Positions 1-9,347 of a DNA stretch of 64,000 bases are shown one piece after another. The stretch's first letter is position 1, and the number at the start of each line of letters is the position of its first letter. The translations under genes were made by a program, and so were the position numbers. Origin of the DNA: Kitasatospora cinereorecta. Lineage in GTDB: Bacteria > Actinomycetota > Actinomycetes > Streptomycetales > Streptomycetaceae. The stretch covers positions 1,253,001 to 1,317,000 of the forward strand of contig NZ_JAMZDX010000001.1 in NCBI RefSeq assembly GCF_024172095.1, read 5' to 3'. Under the pieces are notes generated by a model. That model made no database searches. It had not been told where the DNA came from and saw only the letters and a program-made list of their open reading frames with translations.

Positions 1-664
1 TGCGGCGCCAGGGGTCGGTGCGCGGGGCGGGACGGGGGGCGTCGACCAGGGCGGCGAACTCCTCCAGCGCCCAGCCGAGCTTGCCCTGGGCGTCCAGCTC
101 GCGCTCGAGTTCGTCGCGCAGCTCGACCAGCACCTCGACGTCCAGCGCGGCGTAGCGCAGCCAGGGTTCGGGCAGCGGGCGGGTGGACCAGTCCACCGCG
201 GAGTGCTCCTTGGCGAGCGACAGGCCGAGCACGTTCTCGGTCATCGGGCCGAGGCCGACCCGGGGGAAGCCGGCCAGACGGCCGGCCAGCTCGGTGTCGA
301 AGAGCCTGCGCGGGGTCATGCCGACCTCGGCCAGGCAGGGGAGGTCCTGGGTGGCGGCGTGCACCACCCACTCGGCGTCGGCGAGGGCGGCGCCGAGCGC
401 GGAGAGGTCGGGGCAGGCGATCGGGTCGATCAGCGCGGTTCCGGCGCCGGCCCGGCGCAGTTGGATCAGGTAGGCGCGCTGGCCGTAGCGGTAGCCCGAG
501 GCGCGCTCGGCGTCGACGGCGACCGGCCCGGTGCCGCCGGCGAACGCGGCGACGGTCTCGGCGAGCGCGGTCTCGTCCGCCACGACCGGTGGCAGCCCCT
601 CCCGCGGCTCGAGGAGCGGGACCGGGGCTGTCTCTTCAGGGATGGCTGCTACGGCGTCGGTCAC
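1..664 (-). CDS. rnd: Ribonuclease D (partial, C-terminus beyond window)
   Basis: The 3'-5' exonuclease domain of RNase D, which trims the 3' ends of structured RNAs such as tRNA precursors. About 221 N-terminal residues are visible; the rest, where HRDC domains are expected, lies off the left edge. The DEDD motifs are readable: VDAE (D51, E53), an HAATQD segment (Exo II) and YAALD (Exo III). The start is GTG at 662-664, reading MTDAVAAIPE. It is transcribed away from the response regulator gene, with a strong hairpin at 797-829 between them. Confidence 0.85.
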   Translation of the reverse strand, partial: MTDAVAAIPEETAPVPLLEPREGLPPVVADETALAETVAAFAGGTGPVAVDAERASGYRYGQRAYLIQLRRAGAGTALIDPIACPDLSALGAALADAEWVVHAATQDLPCLAEVGMTPRRLFDTELAGRLAGFPRVGLGPMTENVLGLSLAKEHSAVDWSTRPLPEPWLRYAALDVEVLVELRDELERELDAQGKLGWALEEFAALVDAPRPAPRTDPWRR

Positions 665-796
665 TCCCCAAGGGTACGACGGGGAGGGGCGCCGGGAGTG
701 TTGTCCGACTGGTCGGACCATGTTCCGACATATGCCACGGACCGTTCGTGGTGGACCGGACCGCCTCTGGCCGGGGCGTTCCCGGTTCGTGGCGAC

Positions 797-829
797 GGCG
801 GCCCGGAGGAAACGTTCCTCCGGGCCGCC
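797..829 (-). terminator. Hairpin terminator after the response regulator gene
   Basis: A perfect 15-bp inverted repeat (797-811 and 815-829) with a 3-nt loop, starting 22 nt past the stop codon of the minus-strand response regulator. There is no T-tract, as is usual in Streptomyces. It would isolate that gene from the downstream RNase D gene. Confidence 0.75.
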
Positions 830-850
830 ACCAGGGAAGTCACCGATCCG

Positions 851-1570
851 TCAGTGGATGATTCCGGTTCGCAGCGCGACGGCGACCATGCCGGCCCGGT
901 CACCGGTGCCCAGCTTGCGGGCGATCCGGGCGAGATGGCTCTTCACGGTGAGGGCGGAGAGCCCCATCGCGACGCCGATGGCCTTGTTGGACTGGCCCTC
1001 CGCCACCAGCCGCAGGACCTCGACCTCACGGCCGGACAGCTCCCGGTACGCCGAGGGCTGCGCGCCGGGGGCACCGGGCGCCGCGCCCGGGGCGCCGGGC
1101 TGGCCGTGGCCGCCGGGGACACCCGGCATGCCCGGACGCCGCATCCGCCCGGCCAGGCCGGCCGCGCCGAGCGGCATCCCGGGGCGGCCCGGCATCGCCA
1201 CGTTGGTGCGGGTACCGGTGACCACGTAGCCCTTGACGCCGCCGGCCAGCGCCGAGCGGACCGCGCCGATGTCGTCGGCGGCGGACAGCGCCAGGCCGTT
1301 GGGCCAGCCCGCGGCCCGGGTCTCGGCGAGGATCGTCAGCCCGGAGCCGTCCGGGAGGTGGACGTCCGCGATGCAGATGTCGCGCGGGGTGGCGACCCGG
1401 GGACGGGCCTCGGCGATCGAGGAGACCTCGATGACGTCGCGGACGCCCAGCGCCCACAGGTGGCGGGTGACGGTGTTCCGGACCCGGGGATCAGCGATGA
1501 CCACCATCGCGGTGGGCTTGGTCGGACGGTAGGCGACCACGTTTGCGGGGTGCTCGAGAAGGACCGACAC
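851..1570 (-). CDS. NarL/LuxR-type response regulator with Gly/Pro-rich linker
   Basis: A 239-residue DNA-binding response regulator. Residues 22-120 form a receiver domain with the probable phospho-acceptor D69 (IADVHLPDGSG) and K113. The N-terminal acidic pair is reduced to a single Asp (D27), so classical phosphorylation may be altered. Residues 175-239 are a LuxR-type helix-turn-helix. Between them (about 127-173) lies an unusual collagen-like linker rich in PG and PGA triplets. The GTG start at 1570 is chosen because AGGAGG (1576-1581) sits 5 nt upstream; longer starts lack a site. No sensor kinase is adjacent, so it is an orphan here. Confidence 0.85.
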   Translation of the reverse strand: MSVLLEHPANVVAYRPTKPTAMVVIADPRVRNTVTRHLWALGVRDVIEVSSIAEARPRVATPRDICIADVHLPDGSGLTILAETRAAGWPNGLALSAADDIGAVRSALAGGVKGYVVTGTRTNVAMPGRPGMPLGAAGLAGRMRRPGMPGVPGGHGQPGAPGAAPGAPGAQPSAYRELSGREVEVLRLVAEGQSNKAIGVAMGLSALTVKSHLARIARKLGTGDRAGMVAVALRTGIIH

Positions 1571-1897
1571 CAGCGCCTCCTGTGGGGAGTGGCGGACGGC
1601 AGCTCCTCGTCGCCGCCTCTGGCCTGGGGGCGCTCGGAGTGTTCCGCGTTTGGAAAGGGTCACTGACACCTTCGGCATCAACCGTGCCCGCCTTTAGCGA
1701 GTGATCACGATCTAGTGAGTAACAATACGGACAAATCGCGCAGGTGACCGGTACGACATGCCCGGCATTCGTACGTTTTCGATCGGAAATCGACACGCGA
1801 CGATCGGCATCAGTCGATGAATTGACACGGAGTGCGACACAAGTCACACTCCGTCAGTCCTGCGGGTGGCTTCGCGCCCGCGCCGCGCCGGTGTCCC
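1571..1897. other. Intergenic region, 327 nt
   Basis: The upstream region of the response regulator gene. It contains that gene's Shine-Dalgarno AGGAGG (1576-1581), a short palindrome AGTGATCAC (1700-1708) of the kind seen in BldD-type sites, and an 8-bp stem ACGGAGTG/CACTCCGT (1827-1834, 1847-1854). I see no convincing gene or RNA in it. Confidence 0.6.
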
Positions 1898-2545
1898 TCA
1901 GTGGGGGCGCGGACGGCGTCGCGCCGGCATCGGAACCACTCCGCCGAGTGACGTCGCCTCCGGCAGCGGAACCGCGGCCGAGACCGGCGGCAGGCCGGCG
2001 CAGACGCACAGCAGGTCGCCCCAGGCGGCCAGGTGCCGCTCGAACCGGCCGTCCGACGGCGTCCAGGACGCCCGCAGTTCGATCTCGGTGGAGGAACCGC
2101 GCTCGGCGAGCGCGCCGAAGTACTGGGAGTGGCAGCGGGTCACCGTGCCGCCGGCCTCGGAGTGCCCGGCGCCGTGCGCCTGCAGCGCGTCCAGCAGCCA
2201 GGCCCAGCCCACCTCGGAGAGCATCGGGTCGCCGGCGATCTCCGGCTCCAGCTCGGCCCGGGTCATGGTGACCACCCGGAAGTCGCCGTGCCAGGCCTCC
2301 GGGCCGGCCGGGTCGTGCAGCAGCACCAGCGTGCCGTCGGCCAACTCCTCGCCGTCCACCTCGACCGAGGCGGAGAGCGCGAAGGTGAACGGGGCGAGGC
2401 GCCGCGGCGCCGGAGTGGGCGAGAGCACCAGCTCCGGACGGAGCCGCGCCGAAGTCAGCGCCTCGACCGCGTCGCGGAACTCGATCGGCGCCGACTCCTT
2501 GCCCGCCCCGCCACCCTGTGCGGATTGCCCGCCGACCGCTGCCAT
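1898..2545 (-). CDS. DUF3000 family protein
   Basis: A 215-residue conserved actinobacterial protein of unknown function, recognised as the DUF3000 family that sits next to hemE in streptomycetes. It has no signal peptide or membrane segment. The start is ATG at 2545 (MAAVGGQSAQ), preceded by a Gly/Ala-rich stretch before the conserved core beginning near FRDAVEALTSARLRPELVLSP. It is divergent from hemE with a 156-bp gap. The function is not inferable from sequence. Confidence 0.8.
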   Translation of the reverse strand: MAAVGGQSAQGGGAGKESAPIEFRDAVEALTSARLRPELVLSPTPAPRRLAPFTFALSASVEVDGEELADGTLVLLHDPAGPEAWHGDFRVVTMTRAELEPEIAGDPMLSEVGWAWLLDALQAHGAGHSEAGGTVTRCHSQYFGALAERGSSTEIELRASWTPSDGRFERHLAAWGDLLCVCAGLPPVSAAVPLPEATSLGGVVPMPARRRPRPH

Positions 2546-2701
2546 GACCGGAAGCCTAGGTGGCGCGAGCCCGCAAGCCGAGCACTTTCGGGTGCGTGGC
2601 GTGCCGGATTCGGGCCGGAAGCAGGTCCGCAGCCTGCTCTGGAGGAACCCACGACCTGCGGAAAGCCGGTGGCGGGGGAGGCGCGTGCGAAGATTTGACC
2701 C

Positions 2702-3811
2702 GTGAGTGAGACTTCCGCGGCGACCCCCGCAGCCCAGCCCGGTCAGCAGTCCAGCCAGGTCACCGCGCGCCGCGGTGCCGCGCACGACTCCGTGTTCCTG
2801 CGCGCGGCCCGGTTCGAGCCGGTGCCGTACACCCCGGTGTGGTTCATGCGCCAGGCCGGCCGCTCGCTCCCCGAGTACCTCAAGGTGCGCGAGGGCATCC
2901 CGATGCTCGAGTCCTGCATGCGGCCCGAGCTGGTCAAGGAGATCACCCTCCAGCCGGTGCGCCGGCACGGCGTCGACGCCGCGATCTTCTTCTCCGACAT
3001 CGTGGTGCCGCTCAAGGCCGTCGGCATCGACGTCGACATCAAGCCCGGCGTCGGCCCGGTCATCGCCGACCCGATCCGCTCGTTCGACGACCTGCAGCGG
3101 CTGCGCCCGCTCGAGCCGGACGACATGCCGTACATCGCCGAGGCGGTCGGCCTGCTGGTCGACGAGCTCGGCACCACCCCGCTGATCGGCTTCGCCGGCG
3201 CCCCCTTCACGCTGGCCAGCTACCTGATCGAGGGCGGGCCCTCGCGGACGTACGAGAACACCAAGGCGATGATGTACGGCGAGCCCGAGCTGTGGGCCGC
3301 CCTGGTCGACCGGCTGGCGCAGATCACCTCGGCCTTCCTGAAGATCCAGATCGAGGCCGGCGCCTCCGCGATCCAGCTGTTCGACTCCTGGGCCGGTGCG
3401 CTCGCCCCCGACGAGTACCGCCGCTCGGTGCTGCCCGCAAGCTCCAAGGTCTTCGACGCGGTGGCCCCGTACGGCGTGCCGCGGATCCACTTCGGCGTCA
3501 ACACCGGCGAACTGCTCGGCCTGATGGGCCAGGCCGGCGCGGACATCGTCGGCGTCGACTGGCGGGTGCCGCTCCACCTGGCCGCCGAGCGGGTCGGCCC
3601 GGGCAAGGGCCTGCAGGGCAACCTCGACCCGGCGGTGCTGTTCGCCCCGACCCGCGTGGTGGAGACCAAGGCCCGCGAGGTGCTGCACGCCGCCCAGGCG
3701 ATCGGCGACAGCGGCCACATCTTCAACCTCGGCCACGGCGTCATGCCGTCCATGGACCCGGACGCGCTGACCCGGCTGGTCGCCTTCGTCCACGAGGCCA
3801 GCGCCCGCTGA
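2702..3811 (+). CDS. hemE: Uroporphyrinogen decarboxylase
   Basis: HemE removes the four acetate carboxyls of uroporphyrinogen III to give coproporphyrinogen III, the substrate of the downstream HemY. The 369-residue length fits the family, after a roughly 25-residue Ala/Gln-rich N-terminal extension. The signature [12 protein letters not shown] at about residues 48-59 holds the substrate-binding arginines, and the central [18 protein letters not shown] block is intact. The GTG start has only a weak ribosome site. It ends in a strong hairpin shared with the convergent DUF4349 gene. Confidence 0.97.
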   Translation: MSETSAATPAAQPGQQSSQVTARRGAAHDSVFLRAARFEPVPYTPVWFMRQAGRSLPEYLKVREGIPMLESCMRPELVKEITLQPVRRHGVDAAIFFSDIVVPLKAVGIDVDIKPGVGPVIADPIRSFDDLQRLRPLEPDDMPYIAEAVGLLVDELGTTPLIGFAGAPFTLASYLIEGGPSRTYENTKAMMYGEPELWAALVDRLAQITSAFLKIQIEAGASAIQLFDSWAGALAPDEYRRSVLPASSKVFDAVAPYGVPRIHFGVNTGELLGLMGQAGADIVGVDWRVPLHLAAERVGPGKGLQGNLDPAVLFAPTRVVETKAREVLHAAQAIGDSGHIFNLGHGVMPSMDPDALTRLVAFVHEASAR

Positions 3812-3818
3812 GCCCCCC

Positions 3819-3847
3819 GGTGCGGGGAGGCCCGGCCTCCCCGCACC
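3819..3847. terminator. Bidirectional terminator between hemE and DUF4349 gene
   Basis: A perfect 13-bp stem (3819-3831 and 3835-3847) with a 3-nt loop, 7 nt after the hemE stop and 9 nt from the convergent gene's stop. It probably serves both transcripts. Confidence 0.75.
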
Positions 3848-3856
3848 ACCGCCCGG

Positions 3857-4843
3857 TCACGTTCGGTCCGGCGCCGTCTCCCCGGCGGAGCCGCCGCTCG
3901 CCCACGGGTCGGGTGCCGTGGCCGTCGTCCTGGGCGCGGCGGACCGGCGCCGGCGCAGCCGCCACAGCATCCAGCCGAGCGGGCTCAGCACCAGCAGGAA
4001 CGGCGCCGCCCCGGCGAGCACCATCAACACCACCCGCACCGTCGCCACCAGGCCGTGCCAGCCGGCCGCCAGCGCGCCCCCGACCGACGCCCAGAACCCC
4101 TTCTCGTGCGCGGGTGCCACCGCCGCCTCGGTGTGCTCGGCCACCAGCTGCAGCGTGATGGTGGACAGCGAGGTGCGCCCGGCCAGCTCCTGCTGCTGGC
4201 GCTGCAGCGCCTCCAGGTCCGCCTCCCGGCGGCTCAGCTCGCTCTCCAGCGACACCACGTCCGACAGCGACTTGGCCTCCGCCATCAGCGCCCGCACCCG
4301 GTCCACGCTCGCCTGCTGCGACTTCAGCCGGCTGTCCACGTCCGCCACCTGCTGGGTCACGTCGTCGGCCGAGCTGGTCAGCGCCAGCGTGGTGCCCAGC
4401 GCGGCGAGCGCGTCCAGGGTCTTCCGGTGCTCCGCCGAGGGGACCTTCAGCGTCAGCGTCGTCCCGTCCGCCACCCCGTCCCGACCGGCCGACCGGTCCT
4501 CGCCCGCCACATAGCCGCCCGCCGTGTCCACCAGCGCCAGCGCCCTGGTCCGGGCGCCCTCCACCGCGGTGACCCGGACGCTCAGCTGCGCCTTGTACGC
4601 GATCAGCCGCGGCGCCGCCACCGCCGTGCTTCCCTGGCCCGGCGCCGTCGCCTTGTCACCGGCCACCGCCGGTGCCGCCCCGCCGCCCGCACCGGGCGCC
4701 TTCTCCGGCGCCCCCGCGTGCGCCACCGCCGGCGCGGCCCGGTCCGAGCTCGCGCCCGAGCCGTGCGACGCACTGCACCCGCCCGCCAGCAGCACCGCCG
4801 CGGCCACCGCCACCGGCACAAGTCTCCGACCCCGCACGCCCAT
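3857..4843 (-). CDS. DUF4349 domain lipoprotein with coiled coil and C-terminal membrane segment
   Basis: A 328-residue exported protein. The N-terminus has basic residues, a hydrophobic stretch and a lipobox-like LLAGGC (C23), so it is probably a lipoprotein. An Ala/Gly-rich spacer leads to the DUF4349 core (about 100-260), which holds a coiled coil around the SQQASVDRVRALMAEA region. A C-terminal membrane segment (VVLMVLAGAAPFLLVL) ends in basic residues and a disordered tail. The ATG at 4843 is supported by GGGGGAGG just upstream. DUF4349 proteins are often compared with anchored anti-sigma or stress proteins, but no function can be assigned here. Confidence 0.8.
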   Translation of the reverse strand: MGVRGRRLVPVAVAAAVLLAGGCSASHGSGASSDRAAPAVAHAGAPEKAPGAGGGAAPAVAGDKATAPGQGSTAVAAPRLIAYKAQLSVRVTAVEGARTRALALVDTAGGYVAGEDRSAGRDGVADGTTLTLKVPSAEHRKTLDALAALGTTLALTSSADDVTQQVADVDSRLKSQQASVDRVRALMAEAKSLSDVVSLESELSRREADLEALQRQQQELAGRTSLSTITLQLVAEHTEAAVAPAHEKGFWASVGGALAAGWHGLVATVRVVLMVLAGAAPFLLVLSPLGWMLWRLRRRRSAAPRTTATAPDPWASGGSAGETAPDRT

Positions 4844-5096
4844 TCGTCCTCCCCCTCGCCCCGGCGCGGACCGCGTGCCCGCGCCTGTGACCCTTGGACG
4901 GAGGCCCGCCCGGATCGGATCCGGTGCGGCGGTACCGGGTCGATCACGTCCCGGCCTCGCCCCGGTCTCGGCGTCGGCCGCGGGGCACGGTCGGTGACGA
5001 CCCGTCAGCAAGCGCCGAGGCGGCGGCCCGCTGTCGACACCCTGCGGCGGGCCGCCGGTGCGCGGGAGCGGATGTAAGGGCTGAGAGACTGGCGGC

Positions 5097-6476
5097 ATGG
5101 GAGAACGTCATGTCGTGGTGGTCGGTGGCGGCATCGCGGGGCTGGCGGCCGCCGCGTTCCTGAGCGCCGGACCGGACCGGGTGACGCTGCTGGAGGCGTC
5201 CGGGCGGGTCGGCGGGAAGCTGCTGGCCGGCGAGGTCGGCGGCGTCCGGGTCGACCTGGGCGCCGAGTCGATGCTCGCCCGGCGCCCGGAGGCGGTGGAG
5301 CTGGCCCGACTCGTCGGCCTCGGCGAGGAACTGGAGCCGCCGACCACCGCCAAGGCGGCGATCTGGACCCGCGGCGCGCTGCGGCCGATCCCCGGCGGAC
5401 AGGTGATGGGCGTCCCGGGTGATCTCGAGGCGCTCGCGGCGTCCGGCGTGCTCTCGGACGCGGGCCTGGCCCGGGTCCGGCACGAGCGGGACACCGGCCC
5501 GGTGGACGGGGACGTCCCGCTCGGCGAGTACGTCGGCGGCCGGCTCGGATCCGAGGTGGTCGACCGGCTGATCGAGCCGCTGCTCGGCGGCGTCTACGCC
5601 GGCCGGACCGGCGAACTCTCGCTGCGCGCCGCCGTCCCCCAATTGGTGCCGATCGCGCAGGCGGGCGCCTCGCTGGTCGAAGGCGTACGCGCGCTGGCCG
5701 CCCGGGCGACCGCCTCGGGCCCGGTGTTCCAGGGGCTGCGCGGCGGCCTCGGCACCCTCCCGGAGGCGGCCGAGGCGTACTGCCGCAAGGCCGGCGTCGA
5801 CCTGCGCACCGACCGCCCGGTCGACGGGCTGCGCCGCACCGCGGACGGCTGGCAGGTCACCTCCGGCGGCGAAGTGCTGGACGCCGACGCCGTGGTGCTC
5901 GCCGTCCCCGCGCCGCACGCCGCCCGACTGCTCGCCGCCGACGTCCCCGGGGCCGCCGCCGAGCTGGAGCGGATCGAGTACGCCGGCATGGCCCTGGTCA
6001 CCCTGGCGTTCCGCCGCGCCGACCTGGCCGACAGCCCGCTGGTCGGCAGCGGCTTCCTGGTCCCGCCGGTGGACGGCCGGGCGATCAAGGCGTCCACCTT
6101 CTCCTCCAACAAGTGGGGCTGGCTGGACCGCTCCGCCCCCGACGCCTTCCTGCTGCGCACCTCGCTCGGCCGGCACCGCGAGGAGGCGGCGCTCGGCCTG
6201 CCCGACGAGGAGCTGGTGGCCCGCTCGCTCGCCGACCTGGGCGAGGCGGTGGGCCTGCGGGCGAAGCCGTACGACTCGACCGTCACCCGCTGGCTCGGCG
6301 GACTGCCGCAGTACCCGGTGGGCCATCTCGACCGGGTGGCACGGATCCGCACGCTTGTCGCGGGCATCGGCGGGCTTGCGGTCTGTGGCGCCGCGTACGA
6401 CGGCGTGGGCATCCCGGCGGTGGTCGCGAGCGCGCGTCGCGCCGTCAACGATTTGTCGACCCCCACGATGGGCTGA
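5097..6476 (+). CDS. hemY: Coproporphyrinogen III / protoporphyrinogen oxidase
   Basis: A 459-residue FAD-dependent oxidase (also called hemG or CgoX). In actinobacteria this family oxidises coproporphyrinogen III to coproporphyrin III. The N-terminal dinucleotide-binding motif [13 protein letters not shown] is followed by the family segment [25 protein letters not shown]; the C-terminal FAD motif is near [21 protein letters not shown]. The pairing with hemE upstream and hemQ 26 nt downstream supports the coproporphyrin-dependent branch. No ferrochelatase gene (the intervening step) is in this window. Confidence 0.93.
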   Translation: MGERHVVVVGGGIAGLAAAAFLSAGPDRVTLLEASGRVGGKLLAGEVGGVRVDLGAESMLARRPEAVELARLVGLGEELEPPTTAKAAIWTRGALRPIPGGQVMGVPGDLEALAASGVLSDAGLARVRHERDTGPVDGDVPLGEYVGGRLGSEVVDRLIEPLLGGVYAGRTGELSLRAAVPQLVPIAQAGASLVEGVRALAARATASGPVFQGLRGGLGTLPEAAEAYCRKAGVDLRTDRPVDGLRRTADGWQVTSGGEVLDADAVVLAVPAPHAARLLAADVPGAAAELERIEYAGMALVTLAFRRADLADSPLVGSGFLVPPVDGRAIKASTFSSNKWGWLDRSAPDAFLLRTSLGRHREEAALGLPDEELVARSLADLGEAVGLRAKPYDSTVTRWLGGLPQYPVGHLDRVARIRTLVAGIGGLAVCGAAYDGVGIPAVVASARRAVNDLSTPTMG

Positions 6477-6502
6477 CCCGTTCAGGAAGGGACAATGGGC
6501 AC

Positions 6503-7213
6503 ATGACCGAAAGCACTGAGCAGCCCGTGAAGAAGAAGGCCCGTGACCTCAACCAGGTCATCCGCTACACCATGTGGTCGGTGTTCAAGCTTAAGGGCGA
6601 GCTGCCGGAGGACCGCGCCGCCCTCGCCACCGAGGTCGAGGCGCTGTTCGAGCAGCTCGCCGCCAAGGACGTCACCGTCCGCGGCACCTACGACGTCTCC
6701 GGCCTGCGCGCCGACGCCGACGTCATGATCTGGTGGCACGCCGAGGACTCCGACGACCTCCAGGAGGCGTACAACCGCTTCCGCCGCACCGCCGTCGGCC
6801 GCCTGCTGGAGCCGGTCTGGTCGAACATGGCGCTGCACCGCCCCGCCGAGTTCAACAAGTCGCACATCCCGGCGTTCCTCGCCGACGAGCGGCCGCGCGA
6901 CTACGTCTGCGTCTACCCCTTCGTGCGTTCCTACGAGTGGTACCTGCTGCCCGACGAGGAGCGCCGCGCGATGCTCGCCGAGCACGGCATGATGGCCCGC
7001 GGCTACCCGGACGTGCGCGCCAACACCGTGGCGTCGTTCGCCCTCGGCGACTACGAGTGGCTGCTCGCCTTCGAGGCGGACGAGCTGCACCGGATCGTGG
7101 ACCTGATGCGGGACCTGCGGCCGTCGCGGGCGCGGCTGCACGTGCGCGAGGAGGTCCCGTTCTTCACGGGTCGCCGCAAGCCGGTGTCGGAGCTCCTCAA
7201 CGGCTTGGCGTGA
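6503..7213 (+). CDS. hemQ: Coproheme decarboxylase HemQ (chlorite dismutase family)
   Basis: HemQ (ChdC) converts coproheme to heme b by two H2O2-dependent decarboxylations, the last step of the Gram-positive coproporphyrin pathway. It has 236 residues. The YPF segment (Y138) carries the tyrosine expected to form the reactive radical, and the EHG segment (H161) matches the proximal heme ligand region. An ATG eight bases earlier reads only M-G-T before a stop, so the start is 6503. It follows hemY by 26 nt and ends at a long palindromic repeat (7220-7295). Confidence 0.95.
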   Translation: MTESTEQPVKKKARDLNQVIRYTMWSVFKLKGELPEDRAALATEVEALFEQLAAKDVTVRGTYDVSGLRADADVMIWWHAEDSDDLQEAYNRFRRTAVGRLLEPVWSNMALHRPAEFNKSHIPAFLADERPRDYVCVYPFVRSYEWYLLPDEERRAMLAEHGMMARGYPDVRANTVASFALGDYEWLLAFEADELHRIVDLMRDLRPSRARLHVREEVPFFTGRRKPVSELLNGLA

Positions 7214-7219
7214 TTTGTC

Positions 7220-7295
7220 AGGGGCGCGGGGAACTGCGCGACCGACCACCGCTCTACCTGAGCTGTCGGCTGGTCGCGCAGTTCCTCGCGCCCCT
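7220..7295. repeat. Dispersed palindromic repeat, copy 1
   Basis: A 24-bp inverted repeat (7220-7243 and 7272-7295) with one mismatch. The outer arm begins AGGGGCGCGGGGAACTGCGC and the loop contains CGCTCTACCTGAG. It lies between the convergent hemQ and TIGR04222 genes and would act as a bidirectional terminator. Related copies lie at 31947-32029 and 52892-52977, and a truncated one at 54003-54028. Confidence 0.85.
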
Positions 7296-7300
7296 GCCTG

Positions 7301-8074
7301 TCAGCCCCTGAGTGCGGCGCGCAACCTTGCGTCGGGGACGGCGTCCGGTCCGACCATGGCGACGGCGGTGAGCAGTTCGCGTTCCGCGTCGTCGACCGGG
7401 CCGAACTGCCAGGGGAGGCAGGCGGCTCGCAGGACGGCCTGGCCGGCGGGGGCGGCCCAGGCGGTGTAGGCGTGGACGTCGACGCGGGCCATCAGCAGCG
7501 TGCCGCCGGTGAGGACGAGCGGCAGCGCGAACCAGGCGGCCGCGGTGGCCGCCTCGCCGGTGCCGGGGGTGGTCAGCACCAGGGCGACGGCCAGCAGTCC
7601 CACCGCCAGCAGCATGGCGTACCGCACCTGCTTGATTGCCAGCAGCGCGTTCTCGCGGACCGCGAGGGGGGTCGCCAGGCCGGCCATGGTGAGGCGCTCA
7701 CCGATGTCGCGGACGGTCTGGTGGGCGGCCAGCGCTGCCCTGAGATCGGCGGTGCGGCACTGGCCGTCGGGGCCGATCTCGCCGATCAGGGCCCGTTCGA
7801 GCCGGCTGCGGCCCTGCGGGTCGACCACGGTGGTCCAGCCGGTGTGGGCCAGGTGCAGCCGGCCGCGGCCGGCCATCCGGACCAGGGCCAGGTCGACCAC
7901 CCGGGAGGGGCCACCGGCGAGGTACGCGGTCTCGAAGAGCCCCACCCCGACCGCCTCCTCGGGCCGTGCCGCGGTGAGTCCGGCGAGCGAGTCGGCGGTG
8001 GCCGCCACCCGGACCAGCCGCAGACAGGAGAGCACGGCGGCGGCACAGGCCGGGATCAGGAGGAGCACCCACAT
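7301..8074 (-). CDS. TIGR04222-type membrane protein without Cys tail
   Basis: A 257-residue membrane protein, last gene of the MNIO cassette. It has an N-terminal transmembrane segment (MWVLLLIPACAAAVLSCL) and two more near residues 155-200. The segment FETAYLAGGPSRVVDLALVRM matches LDAAFLAGGPGRVVDVVLVRM of the gene upstream, so the two are paralogues. This one ends just after the globular C-terminal helix and lacks the Cys/Ser/Gly tail. The spacing to the upstream gene is 79 nt. Function is unknown; it could partner the tailed paralogue in the membrane. Confidence 0.75.
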   Translation of the reverse strand: MWVLLLIPACAAAVLSCLRLVRVAATADSLAGLTAARPEEAVGVGLFETAYLAGGPSRVVDLALVRMAGRGRLHLAHTGWTTVVDPQGRSRLERALIGEIGPDGQCRTADLRAALAAHQTVRDIGERLTMAGLATPLAVRENALLAIKQVRYAMLLAVGLLAVALVLTTPGTGEAATAAAWFALPLVLTGGTLLMARVDVHAYTAWAAPAGQAVLRAACLPWQFGPVDDAERELLTAVAMVGPDAVPDARLRAALRG

Positions 8075-8153
8075 GGGTTTTTTCTAGACCCGCATCGCGC
8101 CCCGGGGAACGGTAGTCCGGAGCGCGATACCGAAATGTGACCGTCCGCCCGGG

Positions 8154-9242
8154 TCAGGACCCGCAGCTGGAACCGCCTCCGCAGCTGCTGCCGCAGCTCG
8201 ACGAGGAGCCGCAACTGCTGCTGCTGCCACAGCTGGACGAGGACGACCCGCAGCTGGAGGAGGAGCCGCAGCTCGACCCGGACGATCCGCAGCTCGACGA
8301 GGACGACCCGCAGCCGGAGGAGGATCCGCAGCTGCTCCCGCCGCCGCTGTCGCCGCTTCCGCTCCCGCACCACGTCGAGTAGTCGCTGCCCGAACTGTCG
8401 GAACCGCCCGAGCTGTCGCCGGAGCCGTCGTAGCCGCCCGAGCTGTCCGCGCTGCCGGCGGAGCCCGAGGAGACGGGTTGCGGCCGCAGGGCCTCGCGCA
8501 GGTCGGGGTCCTCGACCGCGGCGATGCCGGCCAGGGCGACCGCGCCGAACATCATCGCGTCGGTGGTGTCGCTGTCGTGCGGCCGCCAGGGCGAGCCGTC
8601 CCGGACCAGCCGCAGTTGGCGGATCCCGGCCGGGGTGATCCGGTTGCGGGGCGGCTTGGTCGCCACCAGGAAGACCACCAGGAAGATCCCGAGCGCGCCG
8701 AAGGCGAAGATCGGGGGAGTGGTGGCGTCCCGGTCGAAGTCCGGCAGCGCCGCCCAGTCGATGCTGGTGGAGACCCCGAGCACCACGGCGACCAGCAGGG
8801 CGAGCCAGAGCAGTCGGCGGGCCCAGCGGGCGGTGCGCAGCCGGTCGGGGCGGCGCATCAGGCCGCGCGCGGCGAGGCGGTCGCCGATCCGCTGGACCTC
8901 TCCACTGCGCATCACGTCGCGGCGCAGCGCGTGCAGGTCGCGGCCGCGCCCGGCGGCGGCGATCAGCGCGGCCTCCACCCCGTCCCGCGGGACGGGGTCG
9001 GTGACGGTGACGTGGCGGCCGCGGGAGACCACGGCGCGGCCCTCGCGCTCCATCCTGACCAGGACCACGTCCACCACCCGGCCGGGACCGCCGGCCAGGA
9101 AGGCGGCGTCGAGCAGCGGGATCCCGCGCCCGGGCAGCCCCATCGGCTCGGTCACCCGGCGGACCCGGCGGCCCGTCACCGCCACCGCGACCACCGCCAC
9201 CAGCGCCACCGCACAGGCGACGGCGAACTCCTCGTGCCACAT
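8154..9242 (-). CDS. TIGR04222-type membrane protein with 11-cysteine Gly/Ser C-terminal tail
   Basis: A 362-residue protein. Residues 6-23 form a membrane anchor and 43-63 are the conserved LLDAAFLAGGPGRVVDVVLVR block. Two further membrane segments lie at about 143-160 and 178-194. From residue 258 the sequence becomes Ser/Gly-rich, and from 292 it is a repeat of short Cys units. There are eleven Cys (292, 305, 311, 318, 325, 331, 338, 344, 350, 354, 360), every one followed by Gly and ten by Gly-Ser. The TIGR04222 family is defined as a domain lying next to low-complexity tails. The adjacent DUF692 gene suggests the tail is modified after translation (inference). Confidence 0.8.
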   Translation of the reverse strand: MWHEEFAVACAVALVAVVAVAVTGRRVRRVTEPMGLPGRGIPLLDAAFLAGGPGRVVDVVLVRMEREGRAVVSRGRHVTVTDPVPRDGVEAALIAAAGRGRDLHALRRDVMRSGEVQRIGDRLAARGLMRRPDRLRTARWARRLLWLALLVAVVLGVSTSIDWAALPDFDRDATTPPIFAFGALGIFLVVFLVATKPPRNRITPAGIRQLRLVRDGSPWRPHDSDTTDAMMFGAVALAGIAAVEDPDLREALRPQPVSSGSAGSADSSGGYDGSGDSSGGSDSSGSDYSTWCGSGSGDSGGGSSCGSSSGCGSSSSSCGSSGSSCGSSSSCGSSSSSCGSSSSCGSSSSCGSSCGGGSSCGS

Positions 9243-9347
9243 CGTCCTTGCCCCCGTTGTCGTTCGGTGCGAATCAGGAAGTCGCCGGCGCCGCCCGTGG
9301 TGCGGACGCTGCCCGGGGTGCGGGCGCCGTGCGTGGAGCGGACGCCG

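Noticed and set aside
1700..1708. AGTGATCAC as a BldD-type site upstream of the response regulator
   Set aside because: Short and without the usual spacing and flanks; such 9-mers occur by chance.
1822..1850. TTGACA followed 17 nt later by CACACT on the plus strand, a possible antisense promoter into the DUF3000 gene
   Set aside because: The -10 lacks the TANNNT pattern and no gene or structured RNA follows; not enough to call.
8137..8382. A plus-strand reading frame rich in PQL and DEDD repeats
   Set aside because: It is the reverse-strand shadow of the Cys/Ser/Gly tail codons of the membrane protein gene; it has no ribosome site and its repeats simply mirror the tail.
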